Positions 17,291 to 26,385 of a stretch of DNA of 64,000 nt are shown piece after piece. The number at the start of each line of letters is the position of its first letter. Position 1 is the first letter of the stretch. The notes under the pieces are model-generated. The model saw only the letters and a program-made list of their open reading frames with translations. It searched no databases and had not been told where the DNA came from. The stretch is from Cohaesibacter intestini. GTDB taxonomy: Bacteria; Pseudomonadota; Alphaproteobacteria; Rhizobiales; Cohaesibacteraceae. The DNA lies in the NCBI RefSeq assembly GCF_003324485.1, contig NZ_QODK01000003.1, positions 310,001-374,000 of the forward strand, written 5' to 3'. Position numbers and translations under genes: made by a program.

Positions 17291-18238
17291 TCAATCGAAC
17301 CAGTGGCCGCTGGGATCATCCAACTGATAAAGCTGCCCGTCTGCCAAAACCAGCATGACGGATTGATGCCCACTGGTGTCCCTTTGGACGCCGAAATCGC
17401 GCACAGGCCGTGCAGGCAGAGGCACGAAGGCCAGAATAGTGAGTTGATCCCCATCCAGCAGCAACAACCGCCTTTGCCGGGCGTCTGGTAGCAAGATGCG
17501 CCGGGCCTTGCCTTTGGAAAGCACGGCAGAAAGCCCAAGCGCCCGGCTGCCGATGGTATGGTTTGAAAATCCCTCAGCGACGGCGATGCGGCGGAATGCG
17601 CCCCCAGCATAGCGCCAGATCTGCAGCTGCCCACCAATGTGCGGCGTGCGCACCAGCCCGACCCGCACCTCCCCGGTGTCAGGGGCATCAAGCAGAATGG
17701 ACGGATTGAGCCAGCGGTTCGCCGTGCCAATGGCGGTATTCTCGGCCAAAATTTCAAGCTTGCCGTTGCGCAACCCCAAAATGCTAAGCGCCGCCCCTTT
17801 GGTCAGATAGGACCGCACCAGGACGATTTCTGTGCGCCCGTCTCCATCGAGATCCGCAAGGCGGGGATGCAGATCCTCAAACACGGAATCGTCAGGCAGA
17901 ACAAAGCTGACAAGCATGCCATCTTTGCGCCGAGCCGTAACCGCTCCGGCCTCGATGGCATCTCCCATCACTCCGTGGCGATAGCGGTCTGTGGGTTGGC
18001 TGAGCCAGACTGCTCGAATGTCGCCATTGGCCTTGGCGACGCGCCCGTCAGGCAATGGGGCACCATGAGCGCGCCGCTCACTTTCAGACAAGGCTGGACC
18101 TACAGGGACAACGGCGGCCGGTGCTGTGCCGATGCGGTTGAGTCGCAGGGATTCTGCTGCTTCGGCTGTCAGAGGCAGACACAGCAAACCACTGAGACAA
18201 GAAACAAGGATCGTTCGGACAAGGACCATGCACTGCAC
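17291..18238 (-). CDS. exported FG-GAP/VCBS-like protein
   Basis: 315-residue secreted protein of unknown function. A signal peptide is visible (TILVSCLSGLLCLPLTAEAAES, cleavage probably after AEA). The body contains repeated beta-propeller-type blades, the clearest being HPRLADLDGDGRTEIVLVRS, where DLDGDG is the calcium-binding loop of FG-GAP/VCBS repeats. Later segments (HIGGQLQIWRY, LLLLDGDQLTILAF) look like further blades. ATG 18238 is followed by another ATG at 18229; either could start. It lies between the exporter and pdxH on the same strand but is separated from pdxH by a terminator, so it is probably transcribed on its own. Confidence 0.72.
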   Translation of the reverse strand: MQCMVLVRTILVSCLSGLLCLPLTAEAAESLRLNRIGTAPAAVVPVGPALSESERRAHGAPLPDGRVAKANGDIRAVWLSQPTDRYRHGVMGDAIEAGAVTARRKDGMLVSFVLPDDSVFEDLHPRLADLDGDGRTEIVLVRSYLTKGAALSILGLRNGKLEILAENTAIGTANRWLNPSILLDAPDTGEVRVGLVRTPHIGGQLQIWRYAGGAFRRIAVAEGFSNHTIGSRALGLSAVLSKGKARRILLPDARQRRLLLLDGDQLTILAFVPLPARPVRDFGVQRDTSGHQSVMLVLADGQLYQLDDPSGHWFD

Positions 18239-18347
18239 CCTTCAGATAGCAAGTTTGACCATCCTTACCACGCAAGCGGAAAGCCGGGAGATAACGTTCC
18301 GTCCGTGTTGGTCACACTGCCGTGAAGTCCCGTTTGCTCAGACAAGC

Positions 18348-18383
18348 AAAAGCCCGGAACAAGCAAGGCTCGTCCGGGCTTTT
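18348..18383 (-). terminator. terminator after pdxH
   Basis: AAAAGCCCGGA pairs perfectly with TCCGGGCTTTT around a 14-nt loop. It lies just past the pdxH stop. Confidence 0.85.
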
Positions 18384-18417
18384 GATATCTGTACTGGATT
18401 GACAGCAGTCCGTCAGA

Positions 18418-19014
18418 TCATGGATAGAGCTGGCTCTTTTGCCAGCCACCTTCAACGGCGTTGAATTGAACGCGGTCATGCAGGCGGAAGGGGCGATCAT
18501 GCCAGAATTCCATCTGCTCTGGTTTGACAATGAAACCGGACCAATAGTCAGGCCGCGGAACCTTGCCCAGACCATACTTGGCGGTATATTCCGCCACCGC
18601 CTTCTCCAGCGCAAAGCGGCTTTCAAGGGGGCGGGATTGTTTCGACGCCCAGGCACCGATCCGGCTGCCACGAGCGCGGGAATGGAAATAGGCATCCGCT
18701 TCTTCCTGTGTCACCACACTGACCGGGCCGCGAATACGGATCTGGCGTCTGAGGCTCTTCCAATGAAACAGCAGGGCAGCCTTTTGTGAGGCCAGCAATT
18801 CCCGTCCTTTGGCACTTTCGAAGTTGGTATAGAAGACGAATCCCTCTTCAGAGAAATCCTTCAACAGAACCATGCGGACATTCGGCATACCACTTTCGTC
18901 TACCGTCGCAACGGCCATGGCGTTCGGGTCGTTCGGTTCGCTGGCTTCAGCATCCTTCAGCCAAGCAGAAAACAGCTCCAGAGGCTTGTTTGCCTCAATA
19001 AAGTTACCAGTCAT
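18418..19014 (-). CDS. pdxH: pyridoxamine 5'-phosphate oxidase
   Basis: FMN enzyme oxidising pyridoxine or pyridoxamine 5'-phosphate to pyridoxal 5'-phosphate, the last step of PLP synthesis and salvage. The 198 residues match PdxH. Diagnostic segments are [54 protein letters not shown]-like (here [17 protein letters not shown]) and the C terminus [23 protein letters not shown] 19014 follows AGGAAAG; the upstream open frame has no homology. Divergent from a lipoprotein gene with about 90 bp between them, which must hold both promoters. Confidence 0.96.
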   Translation of the reverse strand: MTGNFIEANKPLELFSAWLKDAEASEPNDPNAMAVATVDESGMPNVRMVLLKDFSEEGFVFYTNFESAKGRELLASQKAALLFHWKSLRRQIRIRGPVSVVTQEEADAYFHSRARGSRIGAWASKQSRPLESRFALEKAVAEYTAKYGLGKVPRPDYWSGFIVKPEQMEFWHDRPFRLHDRVQFNAVEGGWQKSQLYP

Positions 19015-19105
19015 TAACTTTCCTAGCAGAAAATAAAACGAGGTGTGACAGGCGGGTTTCGTTGCGACAATGCAGCTTTGCCCGGCTATTGTAAAGGACA
19101 GCAAC

Positions 19106-19567
19106 GTGATTGGTCAGAGCTACCATACATCTATACCCACCATCCTCAAGAAGGGTGTTCGGATGTGTGCCTTGGCCGCCTGTTGCTCGCTTGGCGCCTG
19201 CGCATCCATCGGAATTGGTGGCCCTGAGGTGGATACAGCGACAACCGGATCCATCGGCACCACCCCGTCTCTTCTGGCGGGCATTGATCCGTCTGACTGG
19301 CAGATTTTGTTGGCCAAGATTTCATCCTTCGATCAAGGGGATTTAAACACCGATTTGGCGACCGGCAATTGGGACAATCCCGTGACCGGATCAAAGGGAC
19401 GCATCACGCAAGTCAAAATGCTGCCCACTCTGGTCGATCAGGAATGCCGCTTCTTCAAAAGCTCGATGCATCGTGTGACCGGGGTTGAGAATATTCAGGG
19501 TGAAATCTGCCGTGTGCCAAACGGCGATTGGCAGATTACCGGTTTTGCCAGTGGCACGCCGGCCTGA
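19106..19567 (+). CDS. lipoprotein, RT0821/Lpp0805-like
   Basis: Small outer-membrane-type lipoprotein of 153 residues. The N terminus has a basic stretch (ILKKGVR), a short hydrophobic core ([13 protein letters not shown]) and a lipobox L-G-A-C with lipidated C32. The body resembles the RT0821/Lpp0805 surface-protein family: [13 protein letters not shown] is the typical soluble-domain start, and paired cysteines flank ECRFFKSS...GEICR. The start is uncertain: GTG 19106 has AAGGA seven bases upstream, whereas ATG 19070 has none. Function unknown; divergent from pdxH and followed by a terminator. Confidence 0.7.
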   Translation: MIGQSYHTSIPTILKKGVRMCALAACCSLGACASIGIGGPEVDTATTGSIGTTPSLLAGIDPSDWQILLAKISSFDQGDLNTDLATGNWDNPVTGSKGRITQVKMLPTLVDQECRFFKSSMHRVTGVENIQGEICRVPNGDWQITGFASGTPA

Positions 19568-19602
19568 TCCAGCAGAAGCAGACATGCAAATGAAAGGGAA
19601 TT

Positions 19603-19633
19603 AGAGCACCTGGCGGGTGCTCTTGTTGTTTGT
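19603..19633. terminator. terminator between lipoprotein and MFS genes
   Basis: AGAGCACC pairs with GGTGCTCT around TGGCG, then TGTTGTTTG. It lies between two convergent genes. Confidence 0.7.
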
Positions 19634-19636
19634 GCC

Positions 19637-20857
19637 TCAGGCTTCGTTGGTCTGAAGGCGAGCAACGGCTTCTTCCTTGATCGGCCAATGAACCAAAGCG
19701 GCAAACACCCCCAGTCCGATAGAAATGAACCAGATCACGTCATAGCTGCCAAAGGCATCATAGAGCACACCGCCAAGCCAGACGCCAAGAAAGGCACCAA
19801 TCTGGTGGGACAGGAAGACAAACCCGAATAAAGTTGCCACATAGCGGGTGCCAAACATCTTCATCACCAGCCCCTGTGTTGGCGGCACGGTGGAAAGCCA
19901 CAGCAGCCCCATCAGGGCAGAGAATACAAGAATCGACGGAACGGAGACTGGCAGGATTACAAAACCGGTAATCACGACCGCCCGCGCCAGATAAATGAAA
20001 CTGAGCATGTAGCGCAGCTGCACCCGCCCGCCAAGAATGCCTGCCGTGAAGGCCCCGATCATGTTGAACAGGCCAATCAGCGCAATAGCCCAGCCACCCC
20101 ATTTGGCATCTATGCCATAGTCGGCGATGAAGGGCGGCAGGTGGGTCGTGATGAAGGCCACATGCCAGCCGCAGACAAAGAAACCGAAGGCCAGCAGAAT
20201 GTAGGAATTGTGGCCAAAGGCCTCCCGCAAGGCGTCGAGCAGGCTCTGGTCCGCCTGACCACCTGTCGCGAATGCAGCAGGTTTGCCGCGAAAGATCGGG
20301 GCAATCAGCGGCACGATCAGCACGATCACCGCCATGATGGCAAGGGTCTCACGCCAGCCATAGGCCGCCAACAGGCCTTGACTGATCGGCGCAAACAGAA
20401 ACTGACCCATCGAGCCTGCTGCGGTTCCCAGGCCGAAAGCAACGGAGCGATAATGTGGGGGCAAGAGGCGGGTAAAGGCAGCGAGCACCAGAAAGAAGCC
20501 TGACCCTGCAATGCCGATCCCCATCAGGACGCCTGCGCTCATGGTGAAAGAGGTGGGATCGGTTACGCCGGACATCCAATAAAGCGATACCGCATAGGTC
20601 AACGCCCCGGCAGTCAGGACCTTGGCCGTGCCAAACCGGTCAGCGATCATGCCGACAATTGGTTGTGCGACGCCCCAGACCAGATTCTGCATGGCGATGG
20701 CCAATGAAAAGACTTCACGGCTCCAGCCATTCTCGACAGTGACGGGGTTGAGAAAAAAGCCCATGGTTGAGCGCGGCCCAAAGCCAATGATCGCGACAAG
20801 ACAACCCAAAAATATGATCAGGCCATAGGGTAGGCGGCTTTTTGGTAGTTCGGTCAT
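19637..20857 (-). CDS. MFS transporter
   Basis: Major facilitator superfamily transporter of 406 residues with 12 predicted membrane helices. The loop 2-3 motif GMIADRFGTAKVL matches MFS motif A. The pattern STMGFFLNPVTVENGWSREVFSLAIAMQN resembles the oxalate/formate antiporter-like group (OFA/monocarboxylate-type) of alphaproteobacteria, so a small organic anion is a reasonable guess, but the substrate cannot be read. The C-terminal half has the second motif-A-like TRYVATLFGFVFLSHQIG. ATG 20857 follows GGGAGACG. It is the first gene leftward from a 730-bp gene-free region shared with nadA. Confidence 0.88.
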   Translation of the reverse strand: MTELPKSRLPYGLIIFLGCLVAIIGFGPRSTMGFFLNPVTVENGWSREVFSLAIAMQNLVWGVAQPIVGMIADRFGTAKVLTAGALTYAVSLYWMSGVTDPTSFTMSAGVLMGIGIAGSGFFLVLAAFTRLLPPHYRSVAFGLGTAAGSMGQFLFAPISQGLLAAYGWRETLAIMAVIVLIVPLIAPIFRGKPAAFATGGQADQSLLDALREAFGHNSYILLAFGFFVCGWHVAFITTHLPPFIADYGIDAKWGGWAIALIGLFNMIGAFTAGILGGRVQLRYMLSFIYLARAVVITGFVILPVSVPSILVFSALMGLLWLSTVPPTQGLVMKMFGTRYVATLFGFVFLSHQIGAFLGVWLGGVLYDAFGSYDVIWFISIGLGVFAALVHWPIKEEAVARLQTNEA

Positions 20858-21150
20858 GGATCCGTCTCCCAATATCGGATGGAATCACAAGGCATGAAGA
20901 GTGCTGCCGATTCCCAAGAGGCGCCAGTTTAAGCGTCAAAAGGCCTCAGGAAAAGTGATTATTCATGATCAATGCATCAAATTCTTTCATCAATAAGCAC
21001 TGTCTCATAGGCATATTTGTCATGTATCTGTCACGTTACCGTCTTATGGTCATAGCCATTGAGTGATCATCAAGATCTTTGAAGCCAAGCTTTTTTTACA
21101 TGGTTGCTATCATCTGATTTTCAGAGCGACAGTATATTTGAAACTCTTCG

Positions 21151-21186
21151 AAAAACCCGTATCCCTTTCAAGAGATACGGGTTTTT
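21151..21186 (+). terminator. orphan Rho-independent terminator
   Basis: AAAAACCCGTATC pairs perfectly with GATACGGGTTTTT around a 10-nt loop. No ORF precedes it on the plus strand. Confidence 0.8.
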
Positions 21187-21320
21187 CACCTTCCAGCCTC
21201 TTGAAACAGCGTCCTTGATGGCGTCATAGCAGCCCTTCCGTCATGCATACTTACGGCTCCGACTTAGGTAGCACTTATCCCCTGTTGCTCGGTGGGGTCT
21301 GGAATTTTCAATAGTCTGCA

Positions 21321-21392
21321 CCTATATTAGCATTCGAAAAACAATCGAGACCTGCCATGCGGCAGGAGGACCAGCGGAGCGCTGGTTGTTTT
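21321..21392 (+). ncRNA. candidate small RNA ending in two hairpins
   Basis: Two adjacent perfect stem-loops, CCTGCC-ATGC-GGCAGG (21351-21366) and ACCAGCG-GAG-CGCTGGT (21370-21386), are followed by TGTTTT. This is the layout of a small RNA with its own terminator. A poor promoter match (TTGCTC, 18 bp, CAATAG) lies at 21285-21314. Start and existence of the transcript are inferred. Confidence 0.35.
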
Positions 21393-21402
21393 ATGGCCCC
21401 CT

Positions 21403-21423
21403 TTATGCTCAAGTTGAGTATAA
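21403..21423. promoter_or_regulatory. palindromic operator upstream of nadA, probably NadQ-type
   Basis: TTATGCTCAA (21403-21412), one G, then TTGAGTATAA (21414-21423); the arms match at 9 of 10 positions. Alphaproteobacterial nadABC operons are commonly repressed by NadQ through an operator in this position; the assignment is inferred from context. It lies about 160 bp before nadA. Confidence 0.55.
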
Positions 21424-21585
21424 GTAATGAAGCGCAAGTTGGCAATTTACCAGTGTCATTACATGTGCCGATAAGCCATCAAACACCAGACAGTCGAGCC
21501 GGGTTGCAATCACACCGGCAAGACCCGAAGGCGGGAGGCATCATCCTCCGGCCATCCGTTCCGCAAAAGAGAGGAGGCTCAAAGC

Positions 21586-22662
21586 ATGATGCCTGCACAA
21601 AGCGCGACCGATTTTGCGACCCGTAATCCGAGCAAAGCCGCCAAGGAACGCGGTATTTTGCCGATGCCTTCGCTCGAATATACCGACGAAGTGGCTGCCG
21701 AAACCGCGCCCATCTATGAGCTGGTCAAGAATGTCATTCCTCCAATTGAATGGCCATTCCATGCGCCTTACATCTCCGCCATCAACAAGATCAAGAAAGA
21801 GCGCGGCGCGGTCATTCTGGCCCACAATTACCAAACCCCGGAAATCTTCCATGGCGTTTCGGACTTCAAGGGCGACAGCCTGCAGTTGGCTATTGAGGCG
21901 GCCCGCTCGGACGCGGATCTGATCATCCAGTGTGGCGTTCATTTCATGGCCGAAACCTCGAAGATTCTCTGCCCGGAAAAAACGGTGTTGATTCCCGATG
22001 CGACGGCAGGTTGCTCGCTGGCCTCCTCGATCACCGCGGCTGATGTGCGCGCCTTGCGTGACAAATATCCCGGTGTTCCGATCATCACCTATGTCAATAC
22101 CAGTGCCGACGTGAAGGCCGAATGTGACATCTGCTGCACCTCTTCCAACGCCGTGCAGGTGGTAGAGAGCATGGGCACTGACAGGGTCTTGCTGATCCCG
22201 GATCAGTATCTGGCCAAGAATGTTGCCCGTCAGACGGATGTCGAAGTTCTGACCTATGCGGGATCCTGCGAAGTGCATGAGCGTTTCTCGGCAGATGAAA
22301 TCCGCTCCTACCGTCGCCAGATGCCGGATGTACAGATCATTGCGCACCCGGAATGCCCGCCAGAAGTGGTTGAAGAGGCCGATTTCTCCGGCTCTACCAA
22401 GGGCATGATTGACTGGGTGCTCAACAACCGGCCGGAAAAGGTGATGATGATCACCGAATGCTCGATGGCCGACAATGTGGCCAGCGAAGCGCCGGACGTG
22501 AATTTCGTCCGTCCTTGCAATCTGTGTCCGCACATGAAGAAGATCACCCTGCCGAAAATCCTCGACAGCCTGCTCTATATGCAGGAGGAGGTTACCGTGG
22601 ATCCGTTGGTCTCCGACAAGGCCCGTTTGGCGGTTGAACGGATGATCAATCTGAAATCCTAA
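21586..22662 (+). CDS. nadA: quinolinate synthase A
   Basis: Condenses iminoaspartate (from NadB) with dihydroxyacetone phosphate to quinolinate, using a [4Fe-4S] cluster. The 358-residue protein shows the family signatures [39 protein letters not shown] and [10 protein letters not shown], including the three cluster cysteines (in QCGVHF, PECPPE and PCNLCPH). Two ATGs (21586, 21589) follow GAGGAGG; the first is annotated. A hairpin with GGAGG in its stem (21534-21549) lies in the leader. First gene of nadA-nadB-nadC, the de novo NAD pathway from aspartate. Confidence 0.97.
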   Translation: MMPAQSATDFATRNPSKAAKERGILPMPSLEYTDEVAAETAPIYELVKNVIPPIEWPFHAPYISAINKIKKERGAVILAHNYQTPEIFHGVSDFKGDSLQLAIEAARSDADLIIQCGVHFMAETSKILCPEKTVLIPDATAGCSLASSITAADVRALRDKYPGVPIITYVNTSADVKAECDICCTSSNAVQVVESMGTDRVLLIPDQYLAKNVARQTDVEVLTYAGSCEVHERFSADEIRSYRRQMPDVQIIAHPECPPEVVEEADFSGSTKGMIDWVLNNRPEKVMMITECSMADNVASEAPDVNFVRPCNLCPHMKKITLPKILDSLLYMQEEVTVDPLVSDKARLAVERMINLKS

Positions 22663-22671
22663 CCGAGCCGC

Positions 22672-22715
22672 GGCCCGGTCTACTCGCCTTTTGCAGAGGT
22701 ATGACCGGGTCTTTT
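22672..22715 (+). terminator. terminator or attenuator between nadA and nadB
   Basis: GCCCGGTC (22673-22680) pairs with GACCGGGT (22703-22710), followed by CTTTTT. It sits inside the nad gene cluster, so it may reduce rather than stop read-through. Confidence 0.6.
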
Positions 22716-22761
22716 TCGTTTGCGTGCCCTTGGTTCCTGTGATTGTGTTTTCACTGGTTCA

Positions 22762-22805
22762 ATTGTCTCACAAGCCATTGTCTCACAAGCCATTGTCTCA
22801 CAAGT
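22762..22805. repeat. three tandem 15-bp repeats upstream of nadB
   Basis: Unit ATTGTCTCACAAGCC, present three times without gaps (22762-22776, 22777-22791, 22792-22805, the last ending T after CAAG). Each unit has a small dyad TTGT-CTC-ACAA. They end 15 bp before the nadB ATG. Confidence 0.85.
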
Positions 22806-22820
22806 CAGGGACACCTCGCG

Positions 22821-24452
22821 ATGATCTTCTCCGCGCCCGATGATTTCCGTCCGGCAAGCTGGCAAACCAACGATGATGTGATCATCGTCGGTGGTGGCTT
22901 GGCTGGCCTGTTCTGTGCCTACAAACTGGCCCCGCGCCCGGTCACCGTCATTTCGGCGGCTCCCATTGGCGAAGGCTCGTCCTCCGTCTGGGCACAGGGA
23001 GGCATCGCCGCCGCCGTGTCCGAAGGCGATAGCGTCGAGGCCCACCTCAAGGATACGGTTTCGGCCGGTGCGGGCATCGTTGACGAGCAGATTGCCCGTT
23101 TGATGGTCTCATCTGCGGCGGATCGTATTCTCGATCTGCTGGAGGTTGGCGTGCCGTTTGACAAGGATTTGCGCGGCACCCTCAAACTGAGCCGTGAGGC
23201 AGCCCATTCCGCCAACCGCATCGTGCGGGTGTCCGGCGATATGGCAGGCGCATCCATCATGCGTGCCCTTATCAAGCGGGTTCAGGATTTGCCATCCATC
23301 CGTATCGTCTCGGACTATCAGGCCGAACGACTGCACATGAATGGCCGCTATGTTGAGGGCGTCATTGCCCGTGCACGCACCAGTTCCGAGACCGAAAGCA
23401 TCAGCACCGTTCTATTCCCCGCCCGCGCCGTTGTGCTGGCGTCCGGGGGCAGTGGCCACTTATATCGGGTTACCACCAACCCAGTCGAATCCAAAGGCGA
23501 TGGCATCGCCATGGCTGCCCGGGCGGGTGCTGTTATTGCAGACCCAGAATTCATGCAGTTCCACCCCACAGCGCTTGACTTTGACAAGGATCCGGCCCCT
23601 TTGGCAACCGAAGCCCTACGCGGCCACGGTGCTCACCTGATCGACAATGATGGCCATCGCTTCATGCTTGATGAGCATCCCGATGCCGAGTTGGCCCCAC
23701 GGGATATTGTCGCCCGCGCCATCCATCGACAAGTGGAACAAGGCAAAGGCGCCTTTCTTGATTGCCGAGCGGCGATCGGTGAGAAATTCCCCGAAGACTT
23801 CCCGACGGTCTTTGCCTATGCCCAGGCGGCAGGGCTCGATCCGCGTAAGGACCCATTGCCCATTGCGCCAGCGGCCCACTATCATATGGGCGGCGTGCTG
23901 ACCGACGCCATGGGGCGCACGACGCTGGACGGTCTTTGGGCCGCAGGCGAGGTAACCTCGACCGGGGCGCATGGTGCCAATCGTTTGGCCTCCAACTCCT
24001 TGCTTGAAGCCGTCGTCTTTGCGTCCTTTGTTGCCGAAGACATCAATCGACAGGTCAACAGCCCCCAAATTCACGTCCGCGAGCCACTGGCCAATCAGGA
24101 CCAGTTGCCCGGCGTGCCTCAACCGGCAAAAGATGTGAAAAAGCTGCGCAAGACCATGAGCCGCTATGTTGGCGTGGAGCGCAATGGGGAAGGGCTGGAA
24201 AAGGCCTTGCAGATCATTGTGAAACTGGAGAAAAAAGCAGTCAGCAACAGCTTTCGCAATCAACTGATCACAGCAAAATTGATGACGGCCTCTGCCTTGC
24301 AACGCACCGAAAGTCGGGGTGGCCATTATCGCACTGATTATCCTACGCCAGATAAGGCGTGGGAAAAGCGGACCTACATGACCCTGAAACAAGCCGATGC
24401 CATCGTGGCAGCCGTTCTTGAGAAGCATCACGGTGAGGAAGATCTGGACTGA
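22821..24452 (+). CDS. nadB: L-aspartate oxidase
   Basis: FAD enzyme oxidising aspartate to iminoaspartate, which NadA uses. The protein has 543 residues from ATG 22821. FAD-binding [17 protein letters not shown] is followed by [19 protein letters not shown], the HYHMGG active-site segment, [17 protein letters not shown] and [11 protein letters not shown]. The C-terminal helical region is present. An upstream TTG at 22743 keeps the frame open through tandem repeats but adds an unnatural [15 protein letters not shown] segment; AGGGA before 22821 supports the shorter form. It is separated from nadA by a terminator-like hairpin and the repeats, and sits 97 bp before nadC. Confidence 0.96.
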   Translation: MIFSAPDDFRPASWQTNDDVIIVGGGLAGLFCAYKLAPRPVTVISAAPIGEGSSSVWAQGGIAAAVSEGDSVEAHLKDTVSAGAGIVDEQIARLMVSSAADRILDLLEVGVPFDKDLRGTLKLSREAAHSANRIVRVSGDMAGASIMRALIKRVQDLPSIRIVSDYQAERLHMNGRYVEGVIARARTSSETESISTVLFPARAVVLASGGSGHLYRVTTNPVESKGDGIAMAARAGAVIADPEFMQFHPTALDFDKDPAPLATEALRGHGAHLIDNDGHRFMLDEHPDAELAPRDIVARAIHRQVEQGKGAFLDCRAAIGEKFPEDFPTVFAYAQAAGLDPRKDPLPIAPAAHYHMGGVLTDAMGRTTLDGLWAAGEVTSTGAHGANRLASNSLLEAVVFASFVAEDINRQVNSPQIHVREPLANQDQLPGVPQPAKDVKKLRKTMSRYVGVERNGEGLEKALQIIVKLEKKAVSNSFRNQLITAKLMTASALQRTESRGGHYRTDYPTPDKAWEKRTYMTLKQADAIVAAVLEKHHGEEDLD

Positions 24453-24549
24453 GCGGCACGTCAATCGGACCAACTGACATCTACCCACCCACCAATGAGC
24501 CATAGCAATTTGTCTCGACCGGAGCGTCGACTAGGAGGATATCTCGCCC

Positions 24550-25443
24550 ATGAGCGAAGCGACCAGCTTTTCAGCAGACAAGCTCTATCTGCCACAACCC
24601 ATCATTGACGAGGCAGTGCTGGCGGCGCTGAAAGAGGATCTGGGACTGGCCGGGGACATCACGACCCTGTCGACGATCCCCGAAACCGCCCACGCAAAAG
24701 CCGTGATTGCCGCCCGTGACGAAGGAGTCATTTCCGGTATCCCGCTGGCAGACAGCGCCTTCCGGTTGATCGGCAAATGGCATGGTGAAATTGTCACCTT
24801 CAGCCCACAAATGGAAGATGGCACGGAAGTCAGAAAGGGTGACGTGGTGGCCCGCATTTTTGGCCCCGCCCGTCTGGTGCTGTCAGCCGAGCGCATCGCC
24901 CTCAACTTTATGGGCCGCATGTCTGGCATTGCCACGGCAACCAACCAGATGGTAAAGCTGACCGAAGGCACCGACGCCAAAGTGACCTGCACCCGGAAGA
25001 CCACTCCGGGTCTCAGGGCCTTTGAAAAATATGCCGTGAAATGCGGCGGCGGCTCGAACCATCGGTTTGGCCTTGATGACGCGATCCTGATTAAGGACAA
25101 CCATATTGCCGTCTCCGGCTCTGTCACCGAAGCGATCCGTCGTGCCCGCGATTATGTCGGCCATCTGGTCAAGGTGGAAATCGAAGTTGATACCCTCGAG
25201 CAGCTCAAAGAAGCCATCGCAGCCAAGCCCGATGTTGTCATGCTCGACAATATGGGCCCGGAGACCATTCGCGAGGCACTCGCCATGATGGAAGGCACGG
25301 GCATCATTTCCGAGGCTTCCGGTGGTGTCAGCCCTGAGACCATCCGTGCGGTGGCCCAAACTGGCGTTGACTTCATTTCCGCCGGTTACATCACCCATTC
25401 GGCCCCCAACTTCGATTTGGGCCTCGATATCACGGTCAGCTGA
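24550..25443 (+). CDS. nadC: nicotinate-nucleotide pyrophosphorylase (carboxylating)
   Basis: Quinolinate phosphoribosyltransferase: quinolinate plus PRPP gives nicotinate mononucleotide, CO2 and PPi. The 297 residues carry the signatures LKEDLGLAGDITT, ERIALNFMGRMSGIAT, TRKTTPGLRAFEKYAVKCGGG, HRFGLDDAILIKDNHI, EIEVDTLEQ, MLDNMGPE, EASGGVSPETI and DFISAGYITHSAP, a complete active site. ATG 24550 follows AGGAGGATATC. Last gene of the nad cluster; a terminator lies 29 bp after the stop. Confidence 0.97.
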   Translation: MSEATSFSADKLYLPQPIIDEAVLAALKEDLGLAGDITTLSTIPETAHAKAVIAARDEGVISGIPLADSAFRLIGKWHGEIVTFSPQMEDGTEVRKGDVVARIFGPARLVLSAERIALNFMGRMSGIATATNQMVKLTEGTDAKVTCTRKTTPGLRAFEKYAVKCGGGSNHRFGLDDAILIKDNHIAVSGSVTEAIRRARDYVGHLVKVEIEVDTLEQLKEAIAAKPDVVMLDNMGPETIREALAMMEGTGIISEASGGVSPETIRAVAQTGVDFISAGYITHSAPNFDLGLDITVS

Positions 25444-25471
25444 TCGGGCCTGGATACGCCACAGAACAAGC

Positions 25472-25500
25472 AAAACCCCGGTGCAGTGCATCGGGGTTTT
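25472..25500. terminator. terminator after nadC
   Basis: AAAACCCC pairs with GGGGTTTT around a 13-nt centre. It can also serve the convergent FAA-hydrolase gene. Confidence 0.8.
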
Positions 25501-25525
25501 GTGTTTTGCTCTCAAGGATGACGGC

Positions 25526-26230
25526 TCAGACGACGCGAAAAGACAGCGCGGCAATATCCTCCACCGCGCAGTCGATACGGTCGCCGATCTGAACAGAGCT
25601 GACCCCGGCTGGCGTTCCGGTGAAAATTACGTCCCCGGCGGCAAGTTTAAATTGCTTTGACAGTTCGCTGATGACCTCTGGTACGCTCCAGATCAAGTGG
25701 TCGAGCGTGCTGTCCTGTTGCAGCTCGCCATTCCTCTTGAGCCAGATGCGCCTGCCCGTAAGCGAGGAAGCAGCGCTGGCAGGCACAATGGACGAAGCGG
25801 GCGCTGAGGCTTCAAACGCCTTTGCTGCGGCCCAAGGGCGACCCTGTTTTTTTGCCTGAGCCTGAAGATCCCTGCGGGTGAAGTCGACCCCGACGCCATA
25901 GCCGAAGATCAGGTTTTCAGCCTCATCGACCGGAATATCGCACCCACCTGCCTTCAAGGTGACGAGCAACTCGACCTCAAAATGCACGTCCTTGCTCAGG
26001 GGCGGGTAGGGAAAGTCCGCATCACACAGGATATTGTCCGGATTTTTCTGGAAGAAAAAAGGCCGTTCGCGGTCGGGATCGTGTCCCATTTCGATGGCAT
26101 GGGCGGCATAGTTGCGACCAACACAATAAATCCGCCTGATGGGAAAAAGCTGATCTGATCCGGTGATCGGCAGCGTGGGAACGCTCGGTTGCGGGATGGC
26201 ATATGGGGAGCCAACATCCTTGCTGTTCAT
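25526..26230 (-). CDS. fumarylacetoacetate hydrolase-family protein
   Basis: Metal-dependent hydrolase, isomerase or decarboxylase of the FAH superfamily, 234 residues, cytosolic. Recognisable parts are YCVGRNYAAHAIEMG, the metal-binding VHFEVELLVTL (Glu-x-Glu), GYGVGVDFTRRDLQ, the substrate-loop-like QGRPWAAAKAFEASAP and VIFTGTPAGVSSVQIGD. This is the short bacterial form related to acylpyruvases and YcgM-type oxaloacetate decarboxylases. In this family the exact substrate often differs from the name. Nothing in the flanks (nadC, DUF805 genes) suggests a catabolic operon. Confidence 0.88.
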   Translation of the reverse strand: MNSKDVGSPYAIPQPSVPTLPITGSDQLFPIRRIYCVGRNYAAHAIEMGHDPDRERPFFFQKNPDNILCDADFPYPPLSKDVHFEVELLVTLKAGGCDIPVDEAENLIFGYGVGVDFTRRDLQAQAKKQGRPWAAAKAFEASAPASSIVPASAASSLTGRRIWLKRNGELQQDSTLDHLIWSVPEVISELSKQFKLAAGDVIFTGTPAGVSSVQIGDRIDCAVEDIAALSFRVV

Positions 26231-26385
26231 GGCGAGACCTGCTGTATGAAAGAGATGAAATTGATTTGTTGTTTCAAGTCAATACACGGTTTGGCCTGTG
26301 CGTCAACAGAGCAGCATGCGGCCCGGTTCGCTAAAGAACACCCTGGCGCGCTTCAACCCGTGAGACGCAAAGTCAGGTTTTGGTC

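Larger units (their letters stand above)
20858..21402. other. gene-free region with orphan hairpins
   Basis: Between the divergent MFS and nadA genes. There is no convincing ORF. It contains a strong terminator at 21151-21186 with no gene ahead of it, and a pair of adjacent perfect hairpins at 21351-21386 followed by a T-rich run. Small RNAs or a leader transcript would explain these. Confidence 0.5.

Noticed and set aside
21357-21626. 89-codon plus-strand frame overlapping the nadA start
   Set aside because: It runs through the two hairpins and the operator, lacks a ribosome site and ends inside nadA in another frame.
22762-22805. Three tandem repeats as a CRISPR remnant
   Set aside because: The units are directly adjacent with no spacers, are only 15 bp long, and no cas gene is near.
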